The notes beneath the pieces were generated by a model that saw nothing but the letters and a program-made list of their open reading frames with translations, searched no databases and had not been told where the DNA came from. From CAYSCW01 sp964429795 (GTDB lineage Bacteria; Acidobacteriota; Aminicenantia; Aminicenantales; Aminicenantaceae), in contig CAYSCW010000011.1 in assembly GCA_964429795.1 (NCBI GenBank), positions 1-64,000 of the forward strand: a stretch of DNA of 64,000 bases, read 5' to 3'. Numbering within the stretch: the stretch's first letter is position 1; every line of letters starts with the position of its first letter. The translations under genes were made by a program, and so were the position numbers. Shown piece by piece: positions 9,415 to 17,365 of the stretch.

Positions 9415-10125
9415 ATGAGGCTTGCTGTCAACATCGATCATTTTGCCACCATAAGAGAAGCTCGCCGAGGTTTGGAACCTGAGCCAGTGCTTGCCGCTCT
9501 CCTGGCAGAACAGGCAGGAGCAGAAGGTATAGTCTGTCATCTTCGCGGTGACAGGCGACATATCAAGGAACGGGATTTGAAGCTTTTCAGGCAAACCATA
9601 AGGACCAAGCTCAACCTGGAGATGGCCGCCACAGATGAGATGAAGAGAATCGTCTTTGAGGTTAAGCCTGATGTGGTCTCCTTGGTTCCAGAGCGGGAGG
9701 AGGAAGTGACCACAGAAGGAGGCCTGGATGTTCTCTCCAATGAAAAGCACCTGGCACCGTTCATCAAGGACTTGCAAAAAGCCAAGATAAGAGTCAGTAT
9801 TTTTGTCGATCCGGATATAAAGCAGATCGAAGCTTGCCACAGAGTGGGTGTGGATCTCATCGAGATAAACACCGGAAAATATGCTGAGCTTAAACCAGGA
9901 GAGGAGCGCGATGAAGCGCTTAAGGAAATCAAGAAGGCCGCCCAATTCGGACACAAATTGGGTCTGGAAATTCATGCTGGTCATGGCCTGGATTATAAGA
10001 ATGTAGAACCGGTGGCTGAAATTCCTGAAATCACCGAATTCAGCATCGGGTTTGCGATCGTGGCCCGCGCCGCCATGGTGGGTATCGAGAGGGCGGTCGA
10101 GGATATGATCGCGCTCATTAAGTGA
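9415..10125 (+). CDS. pdxJ: Pyridoxine 5'-phosphate synthase
   Basis: PdxJ makes pyridoxine 5'-phosphate from 1-deoxyxylulose-5-phosphate and 3-amino-2-oxopropyl phosphate (DXP-dependent vitamin B6 route). The N-terminus RLAVNIDHFATIREAR is the family signature. CHLRGDRRHI, LEMAATDEM, SLVPEREEEVTTEGG, ELHAGHG-like IHAGHGLDY and FSIGFAIVARA also match. Length is 236. GGAAAGGAGG lies before the ATG, and it probably shares a transcript with glmM. Confidence 0.97.
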   Translation: MRLAVNIDHFATIREARRGLEPEPVLAALLAEQAGAEGIVCHLRGDRRHIKERDLKLFRQTIRTKLNLEMAATDEMKRIVFEVKPDVVSLVPEREEEVTTEGGLDVLSNEKHLAPFIKDLQKAKIRVSIFVDPDIKQIEACHRVGVDLIEINTGKYAELKPGEERDEALKEIKKAAQFGHKLGLEIHAGHGLDYKNVEPVAEIPEITEFSIGFAIVARAAMVGIERAVEDMIALIK

Positions 10126-10232
10126 ATATAAAGGGGATGGCCATTTTTTTAGGGAGGGTCCGATATCCTCATCGGGCCTAATGAGGGAACACATTTTTTC
10201 ATCATAAACAAACCAAAGAAAGTGAGCGAGCC

Positions 10233-11459
10233 ATGGATATCCAAATCAATTTCGATAGACTGAAAGAAGACATTCAGGCTCTTTCTGAAATCGGCAATAA
10301 TCCTCAGGGAGGGATAAGCAGGCCTTCCTTCAGCAAGCCGGATTTGGAGGCTCGAGAGTGGCTCAAGGGCAAAATCAAAGAGGCAGACCTTTCTCTTCGT
10401 CAGGATGGAGCTGGAAACATCTTCGGTCGCCTGGAAGGAGAGGGAAAAACAGTGATGGCCGGCTCTCACATCGATACGGTCGTCAATGGAGGGATGTTCG
10501 ACGGCTCTATTGGTGTTCTTTCGGCCCTTGAATGCTTGAGAAGAACAAAGGAAGAGAACCTTTCTCTGTCACACCCTCTGGAAGTGGCCTCTTTTACCGA
10601 TGAGGAAGGAAATCTGATCGGAGACTTTCTGGGAAGCCGGGCCTTTGTGGGCCTTCTGGAAAGGGAAAAGCTTGAGCGAAGCCTGACCCAATTCGGCACA
10701 CCTCTAACAGAGATCCTCAAAGGAACCCAATTCACCATAGACTCCATCCTGGAAGCATACAAACAGCGTCCTGAAATAGAAGCTTTCCTCGAACTTCATA
10801 TCGAACAGGGAATAGTGCTGGAAACAGAAGGAAAGCCTATCGGTATCGTGGATTGTATCGCCGGAAAACAATACAGATGGTGTTCATTCTTAGGGGAGGC
10901 CAGTCATGCCGGCACAACTCCTTTCGAGCTCCGCCACGATGCCTTTCTTGGCCTGGCCGACTTTGCCTTGAAAAGCACCCGGTATGTGGCCACCCAACAT
11001 TACGGGAGCCGCCTGACCATCGGGAAGGTGGCCGTAAGCCCGGGTACCTTTACCATCATTCCAGCCAGAGCCGATTTTTCACTCGATTTCCGCAGCACCT
11101 CCACGGAGACACTCGAAGAGATCGAAAAGTATGTGCTGAAGCTAGGGGAAGATATCGCTTCCACGCGCGGTCTCGGCTTCAGCTCTCTTCTCATGGACAA
11201 GACCGAACCTGTTGTTCCATCCTCCAAGATCATGGAGGTGATGAAAGAAGAAGCCCATAAGCTGGGATACCCTTTTATGCCCCTCCCCAGTGGAGCAGGA
11301 CATGATGCTCAGATTTTAGCCAGTATCACTGATGTGGGGATGATATTCATTCCCTGTGAAGATGGAATCAGCCATTCCCCTGATGAGAAGATCAACTGGG
11401 AGGATTTAGAGAAGGGAGCCAATCTGCTTCTTCACGTTCTTATTCGGTTAGCTCTATAA
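10233..11459 (+). CDS. M20-family Zn amidohydrolase (N-carbamoyl-L-amino acid hydrolase / allantoate amidohydrolase type)
   Basis: This dinuclear zinc hydrolase family cleaves N-carbamoyl amino acids, allantoate or ureidoglycolate. Metal ligands are visible in AGSHIDTVVNGGMFDG (His, Asp), SFTDEEGNLIG (Glu pair), LELHIEQG (His) and PSGAGHDAQIL (C-terminal His). The dimerisation lid is inserted around residues 210-325 (EASHAGTTPFELRHDA). Length 408 is typical. It is cytoplasmic, with no signal peptide. No other purine- or pyrimidine-catabolic gene is adjacent, so substrate cannot be set; hydantoin or pyrimidine breakdown are candidates. Confidence 0.9.
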   Translation: MDIQINFDRLKEDIQALSEIGNNPQGGISRPSFSKPDLEAREWLKGKIKEADLSLRQDGAGNIFGRLEGEGKTVMAGSHIDTVVNGGMFDGSIGVLSALECLRRTKEENLSLSHPLEVASFTDEEGNLIGDFLGSRAFVGLLEREKLERSLTQFGTPLTEILKGTQFTIDSILEAYKQRPEIEAFLELHIEQGIVLETEGKPIGIVDCIAGKQYRWCSFLGEASHAGTTPFELRHDAFLGLADFALKSTRYVATQHYGSRLTIGKVAVSPGTFTIIPARADFSLDFRSTSTETLEEIEKYVLKLGEDIASTRGLGFSSLLMDKTEPVVPSSKIMEVMKEEAHKLGYPFMPLPSGAGHDAQILASITDVGMIFIPCEDGISHSPDEKINWEDLEKGANLLLHVLIRLAL

Positions 11460-11473
11460 AAAGCCTTCAGCTT

Positions 11474-11902
11474 TTATTCTGCGAAATCTTCAGGCCGAGG
11501 CCGGTATCTGCGCTCTTCTTTCTTCTGCGATTGTTTTCTTTTTCCTTCAAGCATTTTTTCCTTGGCTCTTTTTGAGCGCTTTCTTTTCTGGCGGCGGATC
11601 TTTTCGATTCGCTTCCTCTCTTCGCTCTCCTTGCCTCGAATCATCTGCTCGATCTTATCGGCAAGAATTCTCCGGGCGACAAAACGATTGATGGCCTGGG
11701 ATCTTTCCCTCTGGCACTTGACTTCCACTCCGGTGGGCAGATGCTTCAAATAGACACATGTCGAAGTCTTGTTGACTTTCTGCCCTCCCTTTCCACTGGA
11801 GCGGACAAACTTCTCTACGATATCTGTCTCAAAAATCTCTAGGCTCTCCATACGCTTGTGAAGAGCCTCCTCTTTTTCCTTGCTTACTCCGAACGTCGCC
11901 AT
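11474..11902 (-). CDS. RF-1-domain protein (ArfB/C12orf65-like ribosome-rescue factor)
   Basis: This 142-residue protein contains only the peptidyl-hydrolase domain of class I release factors, with the catalytic GGQ in RSSGKGGQKVNKTS (Gly39-Gly40-Gln41). The codon-recognition domains of RF1 and RF2 are absent. The long C-terminal tail is strongly basic (KRKRSKRAKEK). In ArfB-type proteins such a tail enters the empty mRNA channel of a stalled ribosome. A role in hydrolysing peptidyl-tRNA on non-stop ribosomes is inferred. Convergent with the M20 gene, divergent from the M14 gene. Confidence 0.88.
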   Translation of the reverse strand: MATFGVSKEKEEALHKRMESLEIFETDIVEKFVRSSGKGGQKVNKTSTCVYLKHLPTGVEVKCQRERSQAINRFVARRILADKIEQMIRGKESEERKRIEKIRRQKRKRSKRAKEKMLEGKRKQSQKKEERRYRPRPEDFAE

Positions 11903-12059
11903 TTCTATTACGCTACTTCTATTTTAGTCTATTGGAAGGGACAAGAAAAGAGGGACTTTTACATCTGTCATTTCCCATTGACGCAGAAATACTTTTCATA
12001 TAAACTCGTTAAACTAACAAAAGGATAGTATACTCACCTTCCGTATGAGGAAAAATAAG

Positions 12060-13709
12060 ATGAAAAAAGAAATAAGAAAGTTTTTCTCAGTGGGCTTAGC
12101 CCTTATCCTCATTTCCATCACTTCTTTCTCTCAGACAAAGAAAAGGCCATTGACTGTGGCGGAAGCCAGCGAATTCACCGCCACCTCAAGGTATGCTGAC
12201 GTCATGGAATTCATCAGACACCTTCAGAAGCAGAGCTCGATGATTCGAGTGGAAACCCTCTGTCGAAGCACGGAAGGAAGAGCCGTACCACTTCTCGTTA
12301 TCGGAAATCCGGCGCCGACATCTCCCCTTGATCTTCATCGCAGCGGCAAAGCAGCTGTCTATCTCCAGGCTAATATCCATGCCGGGGAGGTGGAGGGGAA
12401 AGAAGCCTCCCTCATGCTGGCCAGGGATATTCTCCTGAGCGAAACTCCTCCCTATCTGGATAAATTGGTGATTCTTATCGCCCCTATCTTCAATGCCGAC
12501 GGCAATGAAAAAATCAGCCCGGAAAACCGCCGCAACCAGGTGGGACCGGAAAAAGGCGTGGGTGTGCGTTACAACGGACAGAATCTGGATTTGAACCGGG
12601 ATAGCATGAAACTGGAAAGCCCTGAGCTTCGTGGGCTGGTGCAAAACGTACTTCTCCGTTGGGATCCGGTGCTGCTGGTAGACTGTCATACCACAAACGG
12701 GTCTTACCACGAAGAACCTGTCACCTATTCCTGGATTCTCAATCCCAACAGCGACTCCTCCATCATCCAGTACATGAGGGACAGAATGCTCCCATCAATA
12801 AAAGAAAACCTCATGGAAAAGTACGCCACCCTCTCCATCCCTTATGGAAACTTCATGGATTTCGAAGAGCCTGAAAAAGGCTGGATGACAGCCTCCCATC
12901 TTCCCCGCCTTTTATTCAACTATATGGGGCTCCGCAACAGATTGGCTATCCTGGATGAAAACTACACCTATGCTGATTACAAAACGCGAGTGCTGGCCTG
13001 CTACAACTTTCTCCGCTCCATCCTGGATTACTGCACAAATCATAAAGAGGAAATCGTCCATCTGGTGGCCGAGGCTGACCGGAAAACCACAGAAAGGGGT
13101 TTAGATCCATCTGAAGAAGATACCTTCGGCGTCGAAATCGACATAAAACCGCTTGAAGAGAATATCACCATCCAAGGCTGGGAGATGGAGGTCATCAGCA
13201 GGGAACAGGGATGGCCCCAGATAAAAAAGACAGAAAAGAAAAAGACCTACACCCTTCCCTATTTCGCTCATTTTATCCCCAAAAGAAGCATCCCTCTACC
13301 CTACGCTTATCTCATCCCTCTTTCTGATTCAGCGATCACGGACATACTTCTGGCCCACGGTCTTACGGTGGAGAGACTGGCAGAGCCTGCAATGCTGGAG
13401 GTAGAGTCTTTTCGCGTGGATGAAATTAAAAGTGCTTCGAGGCTCTACCAGGGACATTACTTGAACGAAGTTAAGGGCGAATACAAGACCGAAGAACGGG
13501 AATTTCCACCAGGAACTTTTCTCATCCCTGCAGCCCAGCCTCTTGGTCGCCTAGCCTCCTGCCTTCTAGAAGCAGAAAGCGACGACGGCTTGCTGGTCTG
13601 GAATATCTTCGACCGCTACCTGGTACCTCAATGGGGACGCCAGTTCCAAGTCTATCCAGTATACAGGTTGCGAAAACCCGTATACCTGGCTAAAGAGAAG
13701 GTAGACTAG
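12060..13709 (+). CDS. Secreted M14-family zinc carboxypeptidase-like protein
   Basis: An N-terminal signal peptide (FSVGLALILISITSFSQ) is followed by an M14 domain. Zinc ligands are NIHAGEVEG (His and Glu about residues 107 and 110) and DCHTTNGSY (His about 210); QNLDLNRDSMKLESPE is the typical substrate-binding block. About 200 residues of C-terminal extension follow, as in large bacterial M14 proteins. The ATG at 12060 has GAGGA at good spacing; an in-frame ATG at 12045 is the alternative. Its final ~30 codons are echoed by a remnant at 16377-16499. Confidence 0.9.
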   Translation: MKKEIRKFFSVGLALILISITSFSQTKKRPLTVAEASEFTATSRYADVMEFIRHLQKQSSMIRVETLCRSTEGRAVPLLVIGNPAPTSPLDLHRSGKAAVYLQANIHAGEVEGKEASLMLARDILLSETPPYLDKLVILIAPIFNADGNEKISPENRRNQVGPEKGVGVRYNGQNLDLNRDSMKLESPELRGLVQNVLLRWDPVLLVDCHTTNGSYHEEPVTYSWILNPNSDSSIIQYMRDRMLPSIKENLMEKYATLSIPYGNFMDFEEPEKGWMTASHLPRLLFNYMGLRNRLAILDENYTYADYKTRVLACYNFLRSILDYCTNHKEEIVHLVAEADRKTTERGLDPSEEDTFGVEIDIKPLEENITIQGWEMEVISREQGWPQIKKTEKKKTYTLPYFAHFIPKRSIPLPYAYLIPLSDSAITDILLAHGLTVERLAEPAMLEVESFRVDEIKSASRLYQGHYLNEVKGEYKTEEREFPPGTFLIPAAQPLGRLASCLLEAESDDGLLVWNIFDRYLVPQWGRQFQVYPVYRLRKPVYLAKEKVD

Positions 13710-13717
13710 TTATATAA

Positions 13718-13924
13718 GACCCAGAAAATATAAATCTAGATGCCATAAAAGCAGAAGGGTATGGTTTTCTGATTGAACTGAAGTACAAAGCATATAAAAA
13801 GGGATTTACGTTTACGGAAGTCCCCATCATATTTGAAGACCGTGCCGGCGGTGTTTCTAAAATATCTAAAAAAATCATTTTTGAAGCTTTTTGGAAAGTA
13901 CCTTTTTTTAGATTTAAGCTTTAA
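13718..13924 (+). pseudogene. C-terminal remnant of a GT2 polyprenyl-phosphate mannosyltransferase-like gene
   Basis: An open frame without a start follows the TAA at 13715. It reads NLDAIKAEGYGFLIELKYKA, then KKGFTFTEVPIIFEDR, then SKISKKIIFEAF, ending at TAA 13922. This matches the conserved end of DPM1-type family 2 glycosyltransferases (GY-x-F-x-IE-x-KY-x-AYKKGF, E-P-I-x-F-x-DR, S-K-x-S). The catalytic N-terminal ~170 residues are missing. It begins 9 nt after the M14 stop, so the fragment was joined here by rearrangement. Confidence 0.8.
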
Positions 13925-14005
13925 TGCTTTTAGTATTCTGTTTCCTCTAAAATCTTAAGAACCTTCCCTTTCTTTTCTTTATCAACCATGTTCTTGATTT
14001 GAGCA

Positions 14006-16309
14006 TCACTTACGCCAGAAATAAGTGACCTTGATCATCAATGTCCGATTGGTGATTTCATTAGCACCCGGTCCGACCAGTCGGCTATCGTTGTAAACCA
14101 GATAGAGATTGCATGCCGGTGAATAGATCCATCGCAGCAGAATATCGCTGACGATCCTCTCTTTCCCTGTGTTATAGTATTTGTCGTCGTTCCATTGCAC
14201 ATAGGCTTTCAAATACAGCTCCGTAGAGAAAAAGTAAAACATACGCAGTCCGAGCGTATTGGTGTGGAAGCTTCCTTCAGGAAGATCGACATAATTATGA
14301 CTGTAGTCTACCTCCATCCTCATCCGCCGGATGCGGGTAACTGTACCGTTAAGACCAAACCTCATTTGACGACCGGTATAATAACTCCCATAATCAATAT
14401 CAATTTCACCTGCAATGGCACGGCTCTTATCGCTTTCCGCGTTGATAGAGTATATGTAGCCTGTGTAGGTTCCTTGAGGGATGAGGAATCCTTCACGTAC
14501 CTGCCAGTCATAATCGATAAACTCACTTTGCCGTTGAACATAGATGCTGAAGCGTGAGCTGTTTTGGAAATTAATTGAAAATGATGCCTCTATCTCTCTG
14601 TCTAACATCCTGTTATCATGGTCAGCACGATAGCTGCCCTCCAATTGAAAATTAAACTGTCGGATAACTGACGATTGTTTAGGCCGCGGAGAGTATTCGA
14701 CAGAGGCGCTACTGAGACGAAAGTCCGTGCGACGGATAAACCCTATTTCCGGATTGAAACGGGCTCCCACATCCTGGTATGAAGCCGAAGCCTTCCACAA
14801 GTCGCTATTGTAATCCAGACTGAGTTTGCCCACCAGGTTTTGCTTATTCATGTTAATGATTTGGCCATCATTCGCTTCTTCGGGTCCAAAAGTAGCTGCG
14901 AGATAGCCCGAAAGAGTGAAGTAAAGACTCAGAGGAATGTGACCATCGAAACCCAGAGAACGGTTAAAGTCTGAGGAACGTAAATCTTCCCTGTTCAGGA
15001 ACATCATCCCTATTGTGGCTCGCTGCAGAATATCGCGCCGGAAACGCACTATGGTAAAATTTGTTGCATTGACCTTGGTTGTCTCACCCTCTTCTTGAAA
15101 GGTAACATCATCTGTTACTATATTCATTACCCCGACTTGATATTTTCCTACCTTTCCCACCATTTTGGCACCGCCCAGTATCCGTGCTTCATGGCCATCG
15201 ACAAGTCCGAGTCGACGGCTGTAAAAAAGATTCATATCAGTATCTTCTCTATGCCAAAGATTCCCCCCACTGCCGCCGAATGAGAAGACCTCGGCGCCCT
15301 CAAGAAAAAATTCTCGTTTTTCAGGATAATAGAGAGAGAAACGCGTCAGGTTGACCTGTTCCTGGTCTGCTTCCACCTGGGCAAAATCTGTGTTTAAGGT
15401 GAGGTCTAAAGCCAGATTTGCTGTAAGTGCCACTTTTGCATCCAGCCCCATATCGCCCAGATGATCCGTGGTAAAATTTGTGTTGAGGTCGTTTTCCATG
15501 CCTCCCAAAAAATAAGGTCTCAGTTCCAGATTACCTCCCATTTTTGCATCAGCTATGCCCCGCAGCGACCCCGCCTCAGAGAGACGGAATATTCCCGCTC
15601 CTCTTCCAAAATCACGCGGGATGAGCTGCCAGTAGACATGTTCATTCTTCCGCCGAATCATCCGCGCGAAGTTGATACCCCACACAGACGAATTTTGCTC
15701 TGTGAATCGCAATGTTTTCCAGGGGATAGCGATCTCAATAAACCAGCCCTCATTGGTGATCTTTGCTTTGCATGACCAGACACCGTCCCAGGAAGGGTTG
15801 TAGTCTCGGCCCTCGTTGGCCAGTACCCCTTCACGCTTGACACCATGGGGATTGGTAATGAAATAATACCCACTCCGATGGTCGTGATAGGTATCCAGCA
15901 CCATTTCAAAATAGTCATCATCATCGACAATGGCATCGCGCCGCATCTCTCTGGCGATAATCTTGTCCGGCTCAGAATCGTAACACTTGACGCCAATGTA
16001 AAGATTCTTTTCATCGCAAAGAAACCCTACTTCGGTTTTTTCGGATGCTGGCGCCCCTTCTTCTGGCTCGCGCTGTAAAAACTGCCCTTGAAACCGGGCG
16101 GTTTGCCAAGCTGGATCGTCCAAAAACCCGTCAATATCCAATCGAGTCTCCGTACGGATGGCAGTGATGTACCTTTTGCCGTTCGCATCCCGCGGATTGT
16201 TACTGTTTCGTTCTGAATTTTTAGAGGGATCTTCACCCCAGATTTGACCAACGAGAACAACAAGACATACCAAAAGCAGCAATTTGTTGAAGAATTTCCG
16301 ATAAGACAT
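14006..16309 (-). CDS. DUF5916 protein: CBM9-like N-terminus plus outer-membrane barrel
   Basis: After a signal peptide (about residues 1-25 from the Met at 16309; in-frame Mets exist at 16324 and 16357), a carbohydrate-binding family 9-like domain spans about 40-240, with motifs DGFLDDPAWQTA, EVGFLCDEKNLYIGVKCYD, and WSCKAKITNEGWFIEIAIPW. The rest is rich in aromatic beta-strands, ending YFWRK, consistent with the DUF5916 beta-barrel. YPEKREFFLEGAEVF is a hallmark of this family. These proteins are frequent next to secreted peptidases and TonB receptors; function is unproven. It lies between M14 and M14-remnant sequence, on the opposite strand. Confidence 0.87.
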   Translation of the reverse strand: MSYRKFFNKLLLLVCLVVLVGQIWGEDPSKNSERNSNNPRDANGKRYITAIRTETRLDIDGFLDDPAWQTARFQGQFLQREPEEGAPASEKTEVGFLCDEKNLYIGVKCYDSEPDKIIAREMRRDAIVDDDDYFEMVLDTYHDHRSGYYFITNPHGVKREGVLANEGRDYNPSWDGVWSCKAKITNEGWFIEIAIPWKTLRFTEQNSSVWGINFARMIRRKNEHVYWQLIPRDFGRGAGIFRLSEAGSLRGIADAKMGGNLELRPYFLGGMENDLNTNFTTDHLGDMGLDAKVALTANLALDLTLNTDFAQVEADQEQVNLTRFSLYYPEKREFFLEGAEVFSFGGSGGNLWHREDTDMNLFYSRRLGLVDGHEARILGGAKMVGKVGKYQVGVMNIVTDDVTFQEEGETTKVNATNFTIVRFRRDILQRATIGMMFLNREDLRSSDFNRSLGFDGHIPLSLYFTLSGYLAATFGPEEANDGQIINMNKQNLVGKLSLDYNSDLWKASASYQDVGARFNPEIGFIRRTDFRLSSASVEYSPRPKQSSVIRQFNFQLEGSYRADHDNRMLDREIEASFSINFQNSSRFSIYVQRQSEFIDYDWQVREGFLIPQGTYTGYIYSINAESDKSRAIAGEIDIDYGSYYTGRQMRFGLNGTVTRIRRMRMEVDYSHNYVDLPEGSFHTNTLGLRMFYFFSTELYLKAYVQWNDDKYYNTGKERIVSDILLRWIYSPACNLYLVYNDSRLVGPGANEITNRTLMIKVTYFWRK

Positions 16310-16376
16310 TTTTCGTCTCTGCATTATGAAAAAAGGAAATAATACCATAGTGTCCATTCTTTGAAAACGTCCTCAT

Positions 16377-16499
16377 ATGAAAAATCTTATAGAGGGAAAT
16401 CTCAGGGATTTTCGACAAATCCCAGAACCAAATTTTTATAAATTTCCAGTCTACAGGCTGAAGGAACCTGTGGATCTGGTTAGAAAGAAGGTAGAATAG
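16377..16499 (+). pseudogene. C-terminal remnant of a second M14 peptidase
   Basis: A 40-codon frame ends in FPVYRLKEPVDLVRKKVE-stop. The intact gene at 12060 ends in YPVYRLRKPVYLAKEKVD-stop, and the DNA similarity continues 4 nt past both stop codons (TAGTTAT). The upstream part is lost. The two M14 ends flank the GT2 fragment and the DUF5916 gene, suggesting a former tandem duplication or a homologous insertion. Confidence 0.7.
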
Positions 16500-17303
16500 T
16501 TATCTGGACTTCTTTTTTTTGGCCACCAAAAATTTGCCACAGTTTTCACAGACATAGATATCGTTGCTTCCTTCGATGGCCGAGCTCATTCCTGTTGCCA
16601 TATAGAAGTTACAACCCTGGCAAGCCCCATCCTCCACCTCTGCCACGGCAAAACCGTATCTTTCCATCAGGCGATCAAAGCGGGCTACCAGAGCCTGATC
16701 AAGTTCTTCGCGAATTAGACTGGCCTTCTCTTCCAGCTCATCACGCTGCTTTCTTTTCACCTTTTTCATCTTGATCTCGATATCCTGGAGCTTCTTAAGG
16801 AGGGAGGCCCGATTGATGATTCTGTCTTCACTGGGAAGGCTCAACTTTACCTCGGAGAGCACTTTGTACAGTTCGGATCGACTTTTGGCTTCGAATATTC
16901 TCTCCCTGAAGGCCTGTCTTCTTAAAAATTGAGCAAGCCCAGCAAAGAGATGGTTAAAAAGTCCGGGAAGGAAGGGATTCCAGATGACCAGGATGATGAG
17001 ATGAACTTTTCTATTATCCACGGCATCAAAATCTACCCCCTCTTTCGATCTCCCCACAGCCACTGCAATCTGGCCATCAGTGTCCACCCGGGCATGGGGA
17101 AGTGCCACTTTATGCCCGATGGCTGTGGACTCCAGTCTTTCTCTGTCGATGATCCGGGTCAGGATAAGCTTTTTGTTCTTGATAAGCTCCTGCTTGGCCA
17201 ATACATCCAGCAGCTCTTCTAAAGCCTGAACCTTATCCTTAGCTTTGAGGTTAAAGAGAACTTGAGTAGGTTTGAGATAATCGGAAAGATAGGAACTCTT
17301 CAT
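16500..17303 (-). CDS. EIIA-Ntr (PtsN-like) domain fused to coiled coil and C4 zinc ribbon
   Basis: Residues about 5-155 form a PTS EIIA type-2/Ntr domain with the phosphorylatable His in VALPHARV (His70; His64 precedes it). Residues about 160-215 are a charged coiled coil of the type found in CdsZ-like zinc-ribbon proteins. A C-terminal zinc ribbon has Cys228-x2-Cys231 and Cys252-x2-Cys255 (ACQGCNF ... VCENCGK), ending in a lysine cluster. EIIA-Ntr proteins relay phosphate from NPr and regulate K+ transport, sigma-54 genes and other targets. The fused ribbon suggests a nucleic-acid or protein-binding output. Cytoplasmic. The stop codon abuts the M14 remnant. Confidence 0.88.
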   Translation of the reverse strand: MKSSYLSDYLKPTQVLFNLKAKDKVQALEELLDVLAKQELIKNKKLILTRIIDRERLESTAIGHKVALPHARVDTDGQIAVAVGRSKEGVDFDAVDNRKVHLIILVIWNPFLPGLFNHLFAGLAQFLRRQAFRERIFEAKSRSELYKVLSEVKLSLPSEDRIINRASLLKKLQDIEIKMKKVKRKQRDELEEKASLIREELDQALVARFDRLMERYGFAVAEVEDGACQGCNFYMATGMSSAIEGSNDIYVCENCGKFLVAKKKKSR

Positions 17304-17365
17304 TTCTGTATGAATAATTTTAGCACAAAACCTTTCATCTCCAAAGCCGAAAAATATAAAAAAAA

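Noticed and set aside
10152..10180. Hairpin GGTCCGAT/ATCGGGCC after pdxJ
   Set aside because: A good stem but not followed by a T-tract on either strand, so not called as a terminator.
11978..12004. TTGACG/TATAAA promoter for the M14 gene
   Set aside because: Spacer is only 15 bp; plausible but not strong enough to list.
16358..16376. Upstream extension of the second M14 remnant
   Set aside because: The sequence before 16377 is not M14-like and overlaps the DUF5916 leader region.
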